DNA from: CAVVFX01 sp963747535
GTDB lineage: Bacteria; Acidobacteriota; Terriglobia; Bryobacterales; Bryobacteraceae
Length of the DNA: 64,000 nucleotides
Direction: 5' to 3'
Assembly: GCA_963747535.1 (NCBI GenBank)
Contig: CAVVFX010000017.1
Span: 930,001 to 994,000, forward strand
Of this stretch, positions 10,030 to 19,246 are shown one piece after another. Position 1 is the stretch's first letter, and each line of letters begins with the position of its first letter. Both the position numbers and the translations under genes were made by a program. A model generated the notes under the pieces. That model was not told the DNA's origin. It was given only the letters and a program-made list of their open reading frames with translations, and made no database searches.

Positions 10030-10070
10030 AAACCTCGCTTCTCCTATCTAACGGTCTCTCCGACAGCCGT

Positions 10071-10310
10071 CTAGCGGCCCAATCCGCCGGAGCAGAGCAG
10101 GATAAAGTATATGACAAGTTCGGCCCGGTCGGGGTCGCACATCGTCGGGCAGAGCGACTCTGGCGCGTTGCCGTTGCCGGGATGATGAATCTCGGGCTGC
10201 GACGACGCGCGGAACGTATCTCGGTATCTTAAGTCCGCTCGGGAGTCGAAACCGTCGTGATCGCAGGCCACGGCCATAATGAGCGCGGAGTTTCCAATGT
10301 CCAGGCGGTA
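10071..10310 (-). other. In-frame open tail after the PQQ dehydrogenase stop
   Basis: Directly after the TGA stop of the quinoprotein gene the same frame stays open for about 79 codons to 10071. It contains a possible small ORF from an ATG at 10277 (68 residues, with a hydrophobic end near ELVIYFILLCSGG). It could be a degraded former extension of the gene, a small gene, or chance in GC-rich DNA. I do not recognise it. Confidence 0.25.
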
Positions 10311-12620
10311 TCACTTCAGCGGCAATGCGAAGGCGATGTATCCCCTGGGCAGATCCGGACGGACGGCCCCGCCGCGACGTGCGTGTCCGCCGCCGGAGAT
10401 GATATCCGACGACGCCGAAACAACGAGGTATTGCCGTCCCCCGACCTCGTACATGGCGGGGATACCCTCGGAGCCTGCGGGCAACGTGAAGGTCCATAGA
10501 ACCTGGCCGGTCTGCTCATCGAGCGCCCGACGCTTGCCGTCGCTCGCGGCGATGAAAATCAGCCCGGCTGAAGTCACAATCATTCCGTGGTGTTCGGCCA
10601 TGAAGGCGCCGGTGTGGTGGGCGCCCTCCGCGGCGGCCTCGGCATCCTGCCCTAAAGGAACCTTCCACTTGATCGTTCCACGGTTCAGGTCGAAGGCCAC
10701 GACCGACGACCATGGCGGACCGATGACATAAGGCTGGTCGGGATAAAGGCCCCAGTTCGTGTAGTAACGAACGCGCGGGGTATGGCTGCCGGGCGGATAA
10801 GGGGGACCGCCGAGGGGACTGTATCGAGTTCCGTTGACAGCCGGGATGTCCAGCCCTCCCGGCGCTCCTCCGGACGCAACAACCGGGCCGCCCTCTGAGC
10901 GAGTCGTCGCCCGCGTCTCGCGTGCTCCTTCGGCGGGACTGCCCGCCTCGAGGTTGCCGAGATACTTGAACAGTCCTTTTACTGCAGCATCGTCCAAATC
11001 AGGAAACGCGGGCATTTCCCCTCTTCCGGAACGGACAGTCAAACGAAACGAGTCGAGCGAGAGCCTCGTCCCGATTCCGGCGAGCGGCGGCGGACCCACC
11101 CCAGAGCGTACGCCGCTTACCCCGTGGCACGCCTGGCACCTTTCCTCGTAGACGGTGGCCCCCGGACTGCCACCGCTCGCGAGGTGGCTAAGAGGGTCTT
11201 CGAGACTCAATTTGTATATGGTCGGCCAGTCCTGCGTAGTCAGGTACATCAAGCCATTGGCGGGATTCGCGGCGCCGGTGCCCCAATTCGATCCGCCACG
11301 TGCGCCCGGCAGCGAAATCGTCTCCGTCATCCCCGGCGGAGTGAATAGGCCCTCGTTGCGCATGTGGGCGATTCTTGCCTTCCATCCGGCCCGCTCCTCG
11401 GGCGTGAGGATGTACGGGTTTACATCGTCAGGCGTTATCTTCTGGCGCGCGAAGGGAGGCGGAACGGTCGGGAACGGTTGCGTGGGCCAAGCCTGCTCGC
11501 CCGGCATTTCGCTCCCCGGTACCTTGCGCTCTTCGATGGGCCACAGGGGCTTGCCGGTCACGCGATCGAATACGTACAGGAAGCCCTGCTTGCTCGACTC
11601 AGCCACCACGTCCACGACTTGTCCGTCGTGCCGCACGGTAAGTAGTTGCGGCGCGGCCGTCGCGTCGTAGTCCCAAAGATCGTGGTGGATCATCTGAAAA
11701 TGCCACAGTCGCTTTCCCGTGCGCGCATCCAGGGCCAGCAGACAATTGGCAAACAGATTGGTTCCGATTCGATCTGCCCCATAGTAATCGTAGGTGGGTG
11801 ATCCGGTTGGGAAGTAGACGATTCCTCGCTTTTCGTCGACCGTGATCTCACCCCAGGTATTCGTCCCACCCACGTATTTCCAAGCATCCTTGGGCCAGGT
11901 ATGGTAACCGAATTCGCCGGGATGCGGAACCGTATGAAAAATCCATACCATCTTGCCCGTGATCACGTTATGGGCGCGAAGATCGCCGGGAGGAGACAGA
12001 TAGGCCTCGCCGGTCGATGATCCCAACATAATCAGATCCTCGAAGACCCGTCCCGGGGTGTCGGATTGAATGCGGTTGATGGTCCGGGGATCGCGGCCCA
12101 GGCCTTCCCTCAAATTGACCAGCCCGCGTTTCCCAAACGTCAAAATCGATTTGCCAGTTTGGGCGTCGATCTCTTCGAGGTAGTTGTTGATGGTGAAGAT
12201 CAGGCGCCGGTCTTTACGGTCCTTACTTTCCCAGTAAGCGATCCCGCGGGTCGACAGACCGGGAAGGTCCTCGTGGATCCAGATTTCCCTTCCCGTCCCG
12301 GCGTCTAACGCGACCAGCGAGCTGTTCCTCGCCAGTACATACATAACGTTACCGACAATGACCGGATTGAATAGGTAAGAGCGGTTATCTCCGGTTGGAT
12401 AGATCCACGCGATCTGCATCTGGCTCACGTTGGACCTGTTGATCTGGTCGAGTGCGACGAAGTGGGAAGAATCCGGGCCTCCCCCGTAGCCCATCCAGCC
12501 CTTGTGGTTCTGCTGCCCGGCCGCAAATCGGGCCGCCATGCCAATCGCGAGCCACAGCAGCACGGCCTTTCGACCGGTGCCCGGCAAGCCGACGGCCCGT
12601 GCACGTTTAACGAAAACCAT
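10311..12620 (-). CDS. PQQ-dependent quinoprotein dehydrogenase with fused cytochrome c domain
   Basis: An exported quinohemoprotein of 769 residues that should oxidise an alcohol or sugar in the periplasm using pyrroloquinoline quinone and pass electrons to heme c. Features are a signal peptide (hydrophobic residues 20-32), propeller blades with DAGTGREIWIHE, DARTGKRLWHFQMIHHDLWD and DRVTGKPLWPIEE (the HHDLWDYD segment is typical of membrane-type PQQ dehydrogenases), an inserted cytochrome c domain with C495-Q-A-C498-H499 and an axial-Met candidate in GEMPAFP, and closing blades with DEQTGQVLWTF. I chose the ATG at 12620 because GGAGGG sits six bases before it; an upstream ATG at 12656 is in frame. 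The substrate is unknown. Confidence 0.9.
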   Translation of the reverse strand: MVFVKRARAVGLPGTGRKAVLLWLAIGMAARFAAGQQNHKGWMGYGGGPDSSHFVALDQINRSNVSQMQIAWIYPTGDNRSYLFNPVIVGNVMYVLARNSSLVALDAGTGREIWIHEDLPGLSTRGIAYWESKDRKDRRLIFTINNYLEEIDAQTGKSILTFGKRGLVNLREGLGRDPRTINRIQSDTPGRVFEDLIMLGSSTGEAYLSPPGDLRAHNVITGKMVWIFHTVPHPGEFGYHTWPKDAWKYVGGTNTWGEITVDEKRGIVYFPTGSPTYDYYGADRIGTNLFANCLLALDARTGKRLWHFQMIHHDLWDYDATAAPQLLTVRHDGQVVDVVAESSKQGFLYVFDRVTGKPLWPIEERKVPGSEMPGEQAWPTQPFPTVPPPFARQKITPDDVNPYILTPEERAGWKARIAHMRNEGLFTPPGMTETISLPGARGGSNWGTGAANPANGLMYLTTQDWPTIYKLSLEDPLSHLASGGSPGATVYEERCQACHGVSGVRSGVGPPPLAGIGTRLSLDSFRLTVRSGRGEMPAFPDLDDAAVKGLFKYLGNLEAGSPAEGARETRATTRSEGGPVVASGGAPGGLDIPAVNGTRYSPLGGPPYPPGSHTPRVRYYTNWGLYPDQPYVIGPPWSSVVAFDLNRGTIKWKVPLGQDAEAAAEGAHHTGAFMAEHHGMIVTSAGLIFIAASDGKRRALDEQTGQVLWTFTLPAGSEGIPAMYEVGGRQYLVVSASSDIISGGGHARRGGAVRPDLPRGYIAFALPLK

Positions 12621-12989
12621 CGATAGCCCTCCAGATGCAACGACGTTACCGATCATAGCGAAATAACCTCGAAGCTCTCACGGAACAACTGATCGCCGGC
12701 AAACGTGCGCTCTTTGCCGATGAGGAGCGACCGATGGAGGAGTTGGGAAGTAACGCGGACCGCGCTGACGCGCATTCCTTGCCGCGGCGCGCGGGCTCGA
12801 TTGGCCGGAGTAGATCCATATCTCGACCAAGCGTCGGCGTCGGAACGGCTTGGAGCGAGTGACATCTCCTGCGCTGTGCGCATCTCTTCGGATGAAACGT
12901 TGCAGGCCCAGCTTCACCAGGAGGAGAGGCAGCGACTTAAGCTGAAGGCAATGGTATAAAATCGCGAGAGCTTCATCTGGAGTCACATC
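12621..12989. other. Divergent intergenic region
   Basis: A 369-base gap between the divergent PQQ dehydrogenase and Sel1-protein genes, expected to hold promoters for both. Open frames of 76-102 codons exist here on both strands but lack family resemblance, and their composition is that of shadow frames. No repeat or RNA gene was recognised. Confidence 0.5.
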
Positions 12990-14921
12990 GTGGAATACCT
13001 GGCAATTCCCGTGATCCTGGTTTTCGCGTTCTCCCTTCTACCACTTCTATCGTACGGATATAACGCCGGGCGGAGAAGAGGTTACCGTGCGCCGGGAGCG
13101 ACCGTCATAGTGCTAATGTCCTGGGGGGCGGTCTTCTACTGTATCTACGCCTTCGCGCCTGAACGTATTTCGCGGAGCACCAACGCCCTTCACTTTACTC
13201 TGTACTTCTTCTTAATGCCGGCCGTCCTGTCCACGGCGTTTTGCGCGCTTGTGGCTCGTCTGCTGCCTGCGAAGAATCCTCGCCAATTCGGTGCGCGGAA
13301 AGTGCGACTACCGTTTCGGTGGATCGGCTGGACGATAAGCGGGCTGGGGATTCTGGTGGGCGCCCTCGCGCTGCTCGCTCTGGTGCCTCCGCCAAGCTTT
13401 CAGGCAATGTTGAACTTCTTGGCATTAGGAGCGTTCCTGTGGATCATTGGCCGGTATGTCGGTTACCTGGAACACCGCGCCGAACCGTTTCCGCCGCCAC
13501 TGGTTGAAGCCCTGGAAACTGCGACGCCCAGTCCGGTGGGAGCCCTTTACCTGCGTTCCTTCAAGCAGGAGACGCAGTGCTTTGTGATCGGCCCGAAAGA
13601 GAAATACGGCGGTGATGCCAGACGTTGGATGACAGGAATGGCCGATTCTTACGGACACGTGCACCTGACCTTTGAACAGTTTTTTTACGCCACACTCACT
13701 GAGGCATTCGGTCCCTTCGTCGCGCTCGGCAGCCCGGAAGACTACATCAACCCTGAGGGAGCCATGCGGATATATGCCGGGGACACCGATTGGAAGGACC
13801 GAGTCAACGACCTAGCCGGGAGAGCCGCCTGTATCGTGGTTGAATTGGGCGAATCGCAAAATCTTCGCTGGGAGTTCGAGCATTTGCGGCGTCAGGGATT
13901 ACAAAAAAAGCTTTTTGTGGTAACGCAGCCCTCGCATGATGGCGCGAGATTCGCGTGGAAGTTCAGGGGCGCGATCTGGCGACTGAAAGGCATCCCTTCC
14001 GTGAGTTGGCGAGAGTTTGCAAGCGATCTCAGAGCGCTGGGCTATAACCTGGACTTGGAGGACCCTGGGCCGGGCTCTGTTATGGGTTTTGATGAAAATG
14101 CTCGCGGTATTCTTTTGACCACCCAGGCAGAATTACCGGACGACTTTGTGGAACCGATGACTGCCTGGCTCCTGCGCGGAGAGCGTGCCGGGCAACACGT
14201 ACCAACTCAATGTTTGTCCTGCGGACGTTCATTCAGGGCCGCGATGTGGGAAGACGGGAAGGTGCGCGATAGATTTTGTAAATCATGCGATGAAGGCCTG
14301 AATCCTGCCGAGCGATTCTTAAAGCAACGTCGTGTTTTATTGATTACGATCTCTGCGGTTATTTTGTTGACGCTAGTGCCGATAGTACCCGACTCGTGGT
14401 TCGAGGAGCCTCGGTTTTGGACTTACGTGGCGGTAATCGCCGTAGGAAGCGCGATTTTTGGCCAGTTCTCCAACTTGTATCAGAGGCGAATCGGCAAGAA
14501 AGTAGTCGGCAAATACCGTCTGCTGGCTGAATCCGGTGATGCGTTTGCGATGTGTTATCTCGGACTGCTCTACGAGTCCGGCGCGAAGGGCCTGCGAAAA
14601 GACCATCAGGAGGCGGTTCGCTGGTTGCGCCGCGCAGCGGACGCAGGTGACGGCATGGCAATGTATCACCTCGGGCTCTACTACCACAAAGGTGATGCGG
14701 GTCTGCAACAAGATGGCGTCCAGGCCCTGATTTGGTACTCGAAGGCAGCAAGCGCCGGCAGTACATCCGCGATGAACAACATTGGGTATTTGTATGAATA
14801 TGGGGAGGGCGGCGTGGTCAGGGACAACTCTGAAGCGAGGAATTGGTACGAGAAGGCGGCGAATCTGGGCAATACCGTTGCGCGGGAAAACCTGGAACAG
14901 CTCCAGCAAAGCAACGACTAA
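12990..14921 (+). CDS. Membrane protein with unassigned Rossmann-like domain, zinc ribbon and Sel1 repeats
   Basis: A 643-residue multi-domain protein. Five hydrophobic segments occupy roughly residues 1-155. A soluble domain at about 175-345 opens with LYLRSFKQET and includes GAMRIYAGDTDWKDRV, then RAACIVVELGESQNLRWEFE. This strand-helix pattern is also found next to membrane helices in other bacterial proteins of unknown function and could be a TIR- or nucleotide-processing-like fold (inference). A zinc ribbon follows (C408-x2-C411 and C430-x2-C433), then two more membrane segments (about 450-490) and three Sel1/TPR-like repeats (about 513-635: AMCYLGLLYESG, AMYHLGLYYHKG, AMNNIGYLYEYG). The GTG start is supported by GGAG eight bases upstream. 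It is a single-gene unit, and I cannot assign a function. Confidence 0.8.
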   Translation: MEYLAIPVILVFAFSLLPLLSYGYNAGRRRGYRAPGATVIVLMSWGAVFYCIYAFAPERISRSTNALHFTLYFFLMPAVLSTAFCALVARLLPAKNPRQFGARKVRLPFRWIGWTISGLGILVGALALLALVPPPSFQAMLNFLALGAFLWIIGRYVGYLEHRAEPFPPPLVEALETATPSPVGALYLRSFKQETQCFVIGPKEKYGGDARRWMTGMADSYGHVHLTFEQFFYATLTEAFGPFVALGSPEDYINPEGAMRIYAGDTDWKDRVNDLAGRAACIVVELGESQNLRWEFEHLRRQGLQKKLFVVTQPSHDGARFAWKFRGAIWRLKGIPSVSWREFASDLRALGYNLDLEDPGPGSVMGFDENARGILLTTQAELPDDFVEPMTAWLLRGERAGQHVPTQCLSCGRSFRAAMWEDGKVRDRFCKSCDEGLNPAERFLKQRRVLLITISAVILLTLVPIVPDSWFEEPRFWTYVAVIAVGSAIFGQFSNLYQRRIGKKVVGKYRLLAESGDAFAMCYLGLLYESGAKGLRKDHQEAVRWLRRAADAGDGMAMYHLGLYYHKGDAGLQQDGVQALIWYSKAASAGSTSAMNNIGYLYEYGEGGVVRDNSEARNWYEKAANLGNTVARENLEQLQQSND

Positions 14922-15036
14922 GTACCTACTTGCAGAAATTGGCGTACATGAACCGCTTGCTTTGCGCGCAGCGGCTCAGCAGGGATTTCCGAGCCGCGAC
15001 CGTTTAGGGAGTCGTTACGCGAACTTTTGCAGGGCG
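14922..15036. repeat. Dispersed palindromic repeat R1, copy 2
   Basis: Begins at the base after the Sel1-protein stop codon with GTACCTACTTGCAGAAATTG, continues with GAACCGCTTGCTTTGCGCGC and GAGCCGCGACCGTTTAGGGA, and closes with CGCGAACTTTTGCAGG. The outer arms can pair to form a long imperfect hairpin that could act as terminator of the upstream gene. Confidence 0.78.
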
Positions 15037-15209
15037 GCATCCCCCTGGCTGGGATCATGGCCTTGAGCTTTGCGCCGCGTCTGCCCGCTACCACCGTGAC
15101 GGTTGCAACGCGGGAATTTCAGCAGGCGACCGAACCAGCCCTGGTAAACCTTTCGAGTCCCACACCACAGGGACAAACAGCGCTAAAATGTCTTGCGGAG
15201 GTCCCTTGC

Positions 15210-15644
15210 GTGAAAACTTTTTCCCCGCTCAGATTGACTGTCGGGTTCCTTGCCATACTCGCGATCACCGGTAGCCTTCCGCTGTTTGCGCATCATTCGT
15301 TCGCGGCCGAGTTCGACGATAAGAAGCCGGTAAAAATGACTGGGACCATCGTCAAGGTTGAATGGCAAAATCCCCATATCTGGTTCTATCTCGCCGTCAA
15401 AAACGACGACGGGACCACTACCACCTGGGGATTCGCCGGTGGCGCGCCAGGCCAGTTAATGCGGCGCGGCATCACCAAAGATCAATTGAGAATCGGCGAA
15501 ACCGTCGTCGTGCAGGGATTTCGCTCCAAGGACGGATCGAACAATGCCTCCGGGGGACGGCTGACGTTTCCCGACGGCAGGAACGTCCTGACCGCGGGCT
15601 CGCAGGATCGCGTGCCGCCAATGACCACTTCGACCAAACCCTGA
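15210..15644 (+). CDS. DUF6152 family secreted protein
   Basis: A 144-residue exported protein of the DUF6152 family. The signal peptide ends near residue 26, and the mature protein begins with the family hallmark HHSFAAEFDDKKPV followed by the GTIVKVEWQNPHIWFYL segment, which suggests a small beta-barrel (OB-like, inferred). The paired histidines at the mature N-terminus could bind a metal such as copper; this is inference, but it fits the multicopper oxidase later in the operon. I chose the GTG at 15210 because GGAGGT lies seven bases upstream; the longer in-frame reading would run back into repeat R1. It is the first gene of a seven-gene run on the plus strand and ends five bases before the next start. 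Confidence 0.85.
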   Translation: MKTFSPLRLTVGFLAILAITGSLPLFAHHSFAAEFDDKKPVKMTGTIVKVEWQNPHIWFYLAVKNDDGTTTTWGFAGGAPGQLMRRGITKDQLRIGETVVVQGFRSKDGSNNASGGRLTFPDGRNVLTAGSQDRVPPMTTSTKP

Positions 15645-15649
15645 ACCAT

Positions 15650-16426
15650 ATGAGACGCGTTTCTTTTCTCTTCGCCCTGGCTCTCGCATACGCTCCTGGC
15701 GCGCACACCCAAACCACCGCTCCGCCATCCACTGCCACCGCCATGCCGCGCACGGCGGACGGCAAACCAGATTTTTCCGGCATCTATCAGTGGCCCACCT
15801 ATCTGCCCGGAGACGAGCGCGGACACTCCAACGCGACCACCTTCGATCGTAAAAACTTTGCGCCCCTCAAGCCGGGCGGCGAGCCGTTCCTCGAACCGCG
15901 GACGGGGGATCCGCGCCACGACGAACCGCGCGACTTCTGCATGCCCGCCGGCTTCCCGGGTGGTATCCTTTCCGGGAATGCGATGCAGTTTTTCCAGACG
16001 AAGAATTACCTGGTCATGGTGCACGAGTTTCAGCGCATGACGCGGATCATCCCACTCGACGGACGTCCCCACCGCGAGGGACTGGAGCCTATGTACTATG
16101 GCGATCCCGTCGGCCACTGGGAAGGTGACACCCTGGTTGTCGAAACCACGAACTTCAAGCGCTGGTCGCTCGACGATTATTACTACACCAATCCCAAAGA
16201 ATTCCGTATGCACAGCGATGCCTTTCGCATCATCGAGAAGATCCGCTGGAAAAGCAAGGACGCGCTCTTCTATGAACTGACCATTGACGACCCCAAGATA
16301 TTCGTTAAGGCCTGGTCGCAGGAATTTGAGGTCAAAGCCAAACCGGAATGGGAGTCGGCGGGACTATACGAGTATGTGTGCGAAGAAAATAACCGCTGTC
16401 CCGGCGGTAAATGCGAAAGTAAGTAG
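15650..16426 (+). CDS. Secreted protein of unknown function (GHWEGDTLVVET type)
   Basis: A 258-residue exported protein with a signal peptide (residues 1-20) and the motif GDPVGHWEGDTLVVETTNF near residue 151, characteristic of a large family of uncharacterised acidobacterial and proteobacterial secreted proteins that co-occur with DUF6152. MPRTADGKPDFSGIYQWP after the signal peptide is also typical. Four cysteines lie in two clusters (DFCMPAG in the middle, YVCEENNRCPGGKC at the end), consistent with disulfides or metal binding. The ATG at 15650 follows the DUF6152 stop by five bases, so co-translation is likely. No enzymatic activity is known to me for this family. Confidence 0.8.
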   Translation: MRRVSFLFALALAYAPGAHTQTTAPPSTATAMPRTADGKPDFSGIYQWPTYLPGDERGHSNATTFDRKNFAPLKPGGEPFLEPRTGDPRHDEPRDFCMPAGFPGGILSGNAMQFFQTKNYLVMVHEFQRMTRIIPLDGRPHREGLEPMYYGDPVGHWEGDTLVVETTNFKRWSLDDYYYTNPKEFRMHSDAFRIIEKIRWKSKDALFYELTIDDPKIFVKAWSQEFEVKAKPEWESAGLYEYVCEENNRCPGGKCESK

Positions 16427-16463
16427 GAATCGGCTCTTATCTTCAACGGGCCCATAAACATTC

Positions 16464-16955
16464 ATGTCATTAGCCGATCTCTGTCAATGGCTCCAGGACA
16501 CTCCCTGGGGGATCGGAATTCGCGAATCCGCCTGGGTGTTTCCGATCATTGAGGGCACTCACGCGATCGGTATCGCGCTTTCAGTGGGGATCCTGCTCAT
16601 CGTGGATCTACGCCTGGCGGGCGTCCTGATGCGCCGCGAGCCTGTTTCTCAGATTCTCCGCCAGTTGATGCCTTGGAGCCTGAGCGGCTTCACGGTCATG
16701 TTTATCACCGGCACGCTGCTCTTCTGGTCGCAGGCGATGAAAGCTTACGGCAGTATTTTCTTTCGCATCAAGCTGGGGCTGCTGGTTCTTGCGGCAATTA
16801 ACGCGCTGGTATTCGAACTGACGTTGCGGCGCAGCATTGCCACCTGGGACACGGCGGAGAAGCCCCCGTTTCGCGTCCGCATGGCCGGTGTACTCGGGAT
16901 CGTACTGTGGGCGGGAGTCATCGCCGCCGGCCGCACGATGGCTTACAATTTCTAG
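16464..16955 (+). CDS. DUF6644 family membrane protein, first operon copy
   Basis: A 163-residue integral membrane protein with four to five helices. It begins with the family pattern LQDTPWGIGIRESAWVFPIIEGTHAIGI (an amphipathic entry then a helix carrying a histidine), followed by VGILLIVDLRLAGVLMRR, which is shared with the three other members in this window (16968, 26687, 27137). The conserved DLRL-G motif and helix-embedded histidine suggest a shared fold, possibly heme- or quinone-binding (inference). It lies 37 bases after the preceding gene and 12 bases before its paralogue, in the same operon as the multicopper oxidase. Confidence 0.82.
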   Translation: MSLADLCQWLQDTPWGIGIRESAWVFPIIEGTHAIGIALSVGILLIVDLRLAGVLMRREPVSQILRQLMPWSLSGFTVMFITGTLLFWSQAMKAYGSIFFRIKLGLLVLAAINALVFELTLRRSIATWDTAEKPPFRVRMAGVLGIVLWAGVIAAGRTMAYNF

Positions 16956-16967
16956 CCATCGGCCGAT

Positions 16968-17444
16968 ATGCACACGCTACTTCCGTTTTTCACGTGGTGC
17001 GACAGCACCGCCGCCGGCCAGGCCATTCGTGATTCCCGCTTTCTGTTTCCCATCATTGAGAGCCTGCATCTGTTCGCTCTCACGGTTCTGCTGGGCACTG
17101 TCAGTGTGCTCAATTTACGGTTGCTCGGGGCGGGATTGCGCAGTCAGCCCCTGCCGAGGGTAGCACGCTCTCTAGCCCCGCTTACCTTCTGGGGCCTCCT
17201 GGCCATGCTGACCACCGGATCGCTCCTCTTCTGTTCCGAAGCTTTGAAATGCTACGACAATCCTCCCTTTCTGGTCAAAATGGTGATGCTCTTTCTGGCC
17301 GTCGTTTTTCACTGGACAGTGTTCCGGCCCACGGTAAATTCCCTCGCCGAACCAGGACGCCCGCGCCGTATCGGGACGGCGATGGTATCGATGATCCTGT
17401 GGTTTGGCGTGGGCGCAGCGGGCCGGGCGATCGGATTCTATTGA
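16968..17444 (+). CDS. DUF6644 family membrane protein, second operon copy
   Basis: A 158-residue paralogue of the preceding gene, with the same order of elements: an aqueous N-terminus (WCDSTAAGQAIRDSRFLFPI), a helix with a histidine (IIESLHLFALTVLLG), the VLNLRLLGAGLR motif, and three further helices ending in WFGVGAAGRAIGFY. Consecutive pairs of these genes occur twice in the window, so a heterodimer is plausible. Its TGA is overlapped by the TTG proposed as start for the next gene. Confidence 0.82.
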   Translation: MHTLLPFFTWCDSTAAGQAIRDSRFLFPIIESLHLFALTVLLGTVSVLNLRLLGAGLRSQPLPRVARSLAPLTFWGLLAMLTTGSLLFCSEALKCYDNPPFLVKMVMLFLAVVFHWTVFRPTVNSLAEPGRPRRIGTAMVSMILWFGVGAAGRAIGFY

Positions 17445-17785
17445 AACTCCTCCGCATCATGGTCGTTGTCCACGCAAGCGGCGTGTTTGCCCAAGCCGTC
17501 TTCGCCGGCCAGTTTCTTTCCGGCCTGGATGGCGCGGTGTACTGGCATGAAGTCGTGGGATGGTTGGTCCTGGCGCTGTGCCTGCTGCAGATCGCAGTCT
17601 CCGTCGGCCTGCGCGTGCCACGCGGCGGAACGCTGCCGTTCGCCGTCTCGAGCGGTCTGATTTTCTTAGCCGAAGCGCTCCAGGCTGGGACAGGATACGG
17701 CCGGTTTCTCGAAGTCCATGTACCGCTCGGCGCGCTGATTCTGGCAGGGGTCGCGGCTCAACTCGTGTGGGTATTTCGCGTATGA
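17441..17785 (+). CDS. Small four-helix membrane protein with helix-embedded histidines
   Basis: About 114 residues, almost entirely hydrophobic, with four predicted helices. Histidines sit in or at the ends of helices (VVVHASGVF, VYWHEVVGWL, LEVHVPLGAL), a spacing reminiscent of b-type heme ligands, so a small cytochrome-b-like electron carrier is possible (inference). I use the TTG at 17441 that overlaps the previous stop; the next in-frame ATG is at 17459 and would shorten the first helix. The stop overlaps the multicopper oxidase start (ATGA). I do not recognise a named family. Confidence 0.65.
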   Translation: MKLLRIMVVVHASGVFAQAVFAGQFLSGLDGAVYWHEVVGWLVLALCLLQIAVSVGLRVPRGGTLPFAVSSGLIFLAEALQAGTGYGRFLEVHVPLGALILAGVAAQLVWVFRV

Positions 17786-19245
17786 AGATCACTCGCCGGA
17801 GCGTCATAAAGGCCGCACCGGGACTGATTCTTCCTCTCACGGAATCCTCCTGCGCGCCGCGGAGACCCGAAGCCAGGGTCCTGCCCAGCCGCATCGCTCT
17901 GCCCAGGCCGTTTGAAATCGAACTGCCCGTCATTCCCGTGCTGCAACCGTCCACGGCCGATTCCGCCGCCGATTACTACGACGTAACCGTCCGGCCCGCC
18001 CGCGCCACCATCATCCCTGGAACCACCACCGAAATCTGGGGTTACAACGGCATCTTCCCGGGCCCGGTCATCCACGCGAAGCGCGATCGCCGCGTCGTGG
18101 TGCGCATTCGCAACGGGTTGCCGGTCCTCACTGTCAACCACCTGCACGGCGGCCGCACGCCCCCGGAGAGCGATGGCTATCCTATGGATTTCGTAATGCC
18201 GGGCGAGGTCCGCGAATACGTCTACCCCAACGGGCAGCGTGCCGCCACGCTCTGGTATCACGACCATCGCATGGATTTCACCGGCGCCCAGGTCTGGCGC
18301 GGACTCGCTGGTTTCTACATCCTCCATGACGATGAGGAAAACAAACTGCCGCTCCCGACCGGGCAGAAGGAAATCGCGCTCGCCATCTGCGACCGGTCGT
18401 TCGACGCGGATGGCTCCCTGCAATATCCTTCGCTCGATGCGTCGTTAAAGAACCGACCTGGAGTCACGCACGAATATATGGGAGGTGTCTTCGGCGACGT
18501 GATCCTGGTGAACGGCGCGCCTTGGCCCCGCCTCGATGTGGCCAATGTAAAATATCGCCTGCGCTTCCTTAACGCCTCCAATGCCCGGAGATACGAACTG
18601 GCCTTTGAACCCGCGCTGCCCTTCATTCAGATTGGTGGTGACGGAGGCTTGCTCGCCATGCCCGCTGCGCACCAGAGCCTGCGGATCGCGCCCGCCGAGC
18701 GTTTCGATGTGATCGTGGATTTCTCCCGCTACGCAGCCGGCACGGAGATTACGTTGTTGAATCGCGCCGCCACCGGTCCCGCAGGCCAGGTGATGCGTTT
18801 CCACGTCACGCACACCGAGCGCGACGATACCGCCATACCGGCGAAACTATCCGTCCTCGCGCCGCCCGATCCCGGTGAGGCCATCCTGACCCGCACCTTT
18901 GACTTCAGCTACAGAAGGGAAACTGGAACCTGGACTATCAACGGCAAGCCCTTCGACCCGAAACGGATGGACGCGCAGCCCAGGCTCGACACCACCGAGA
19001 TTTGGCGGTTGCGCACGGATTTCAGTCACCCTCTGCATCTCCACCTGGTACATTTCCGCGTGCTCTCGCATAGCGGCCGGCCGGCCCCGTGGGACGCTGG
19101 TTACAAAGACACCATCGATCTGGCGCCCGGCGAAGTGGCGAATATCCTCGTGAAATTCACCGGCTATCGTGGACGATACGTGTTTCACTGCCACAATCTG
19201 GAGCATGAAGATATGGCGATGATGGCTAACTTCGAGGTCGTGTGA
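17782..19245 (+). CDS. Multicopper oxidase, CotA/bilirubin-oxidase-like
   Basis: A 487-residue copper enzyme that should oxidise a phenolic or metal substrate and reduce oxygen to water in the periplasm. All four copper-ligand motifs are present: H120-L-H122, H160-D-H162 in LWYHDHRMDF, H416-x2-H419-x-H421 in HPLHLHLVHF, and H469-C470-H471 followed by H475 and M480 in FHCHNLEHEDMAM, giving the type 1, 2 and 3 sites. An R5-R6 pair before a weakly hydrophobic stretch suggests Tat export. The ATG overlaps the preceding stop. The surrounding membrane genes suggest that electrons may be delivered from or to the membrane rather than only from a soluble substrate. Confidence 0.92.
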   Translation: MKITRRSVIKAAPGLILPLTESSCAPRRPEARVLPSRIALPRPFEIELPVIPVLQPSTADSAADYYDVTVRPARATIIPGTTTEIWGYNGIFPGPVIHAKRDRRVVVRIRNGLPVLTVNHLHGGRTPPESDGYPMDFVMPGEVREYVYPNGQRAATLWYHDHRMDFTGAQVWRGLAGFYILHDDEENKLPLPTGQKEIALAICDRSFDADGSLQYPSLDASLKNRPGVTHEYMGGVFGDVILVNGAPWPRLDVANVKYRLRFLNASNARRYELAFEPALPFIQIGGDGGLLAMPAAHQSLRIAPAERFDVIVDFSRYAAGTEITLLNRAATGPAGQVMRFHVTHTERDDTAIPAKLSVLAPPDPGEAILTRTFDFSYRRETGTWTINGKPFDPKRMDAQPRLDTTEIWRLRTDFSHPLHLHLVHFRVLSHSGRPAPWDAGYKDTIDLAPGEVANILVKFTGYRGRYVFHCHNLEHEDMAMMANFEVV

Positions 19246-19246
19246 G

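Noticed and set aside
12678..12986. 102- and 84-codon open frames between the PQQ and Sel1-protein genes
   Set aside because: No motif, signal or ribosome binding site, and they overlap on opposite strands; the space is better explained as a divergent promoter region.
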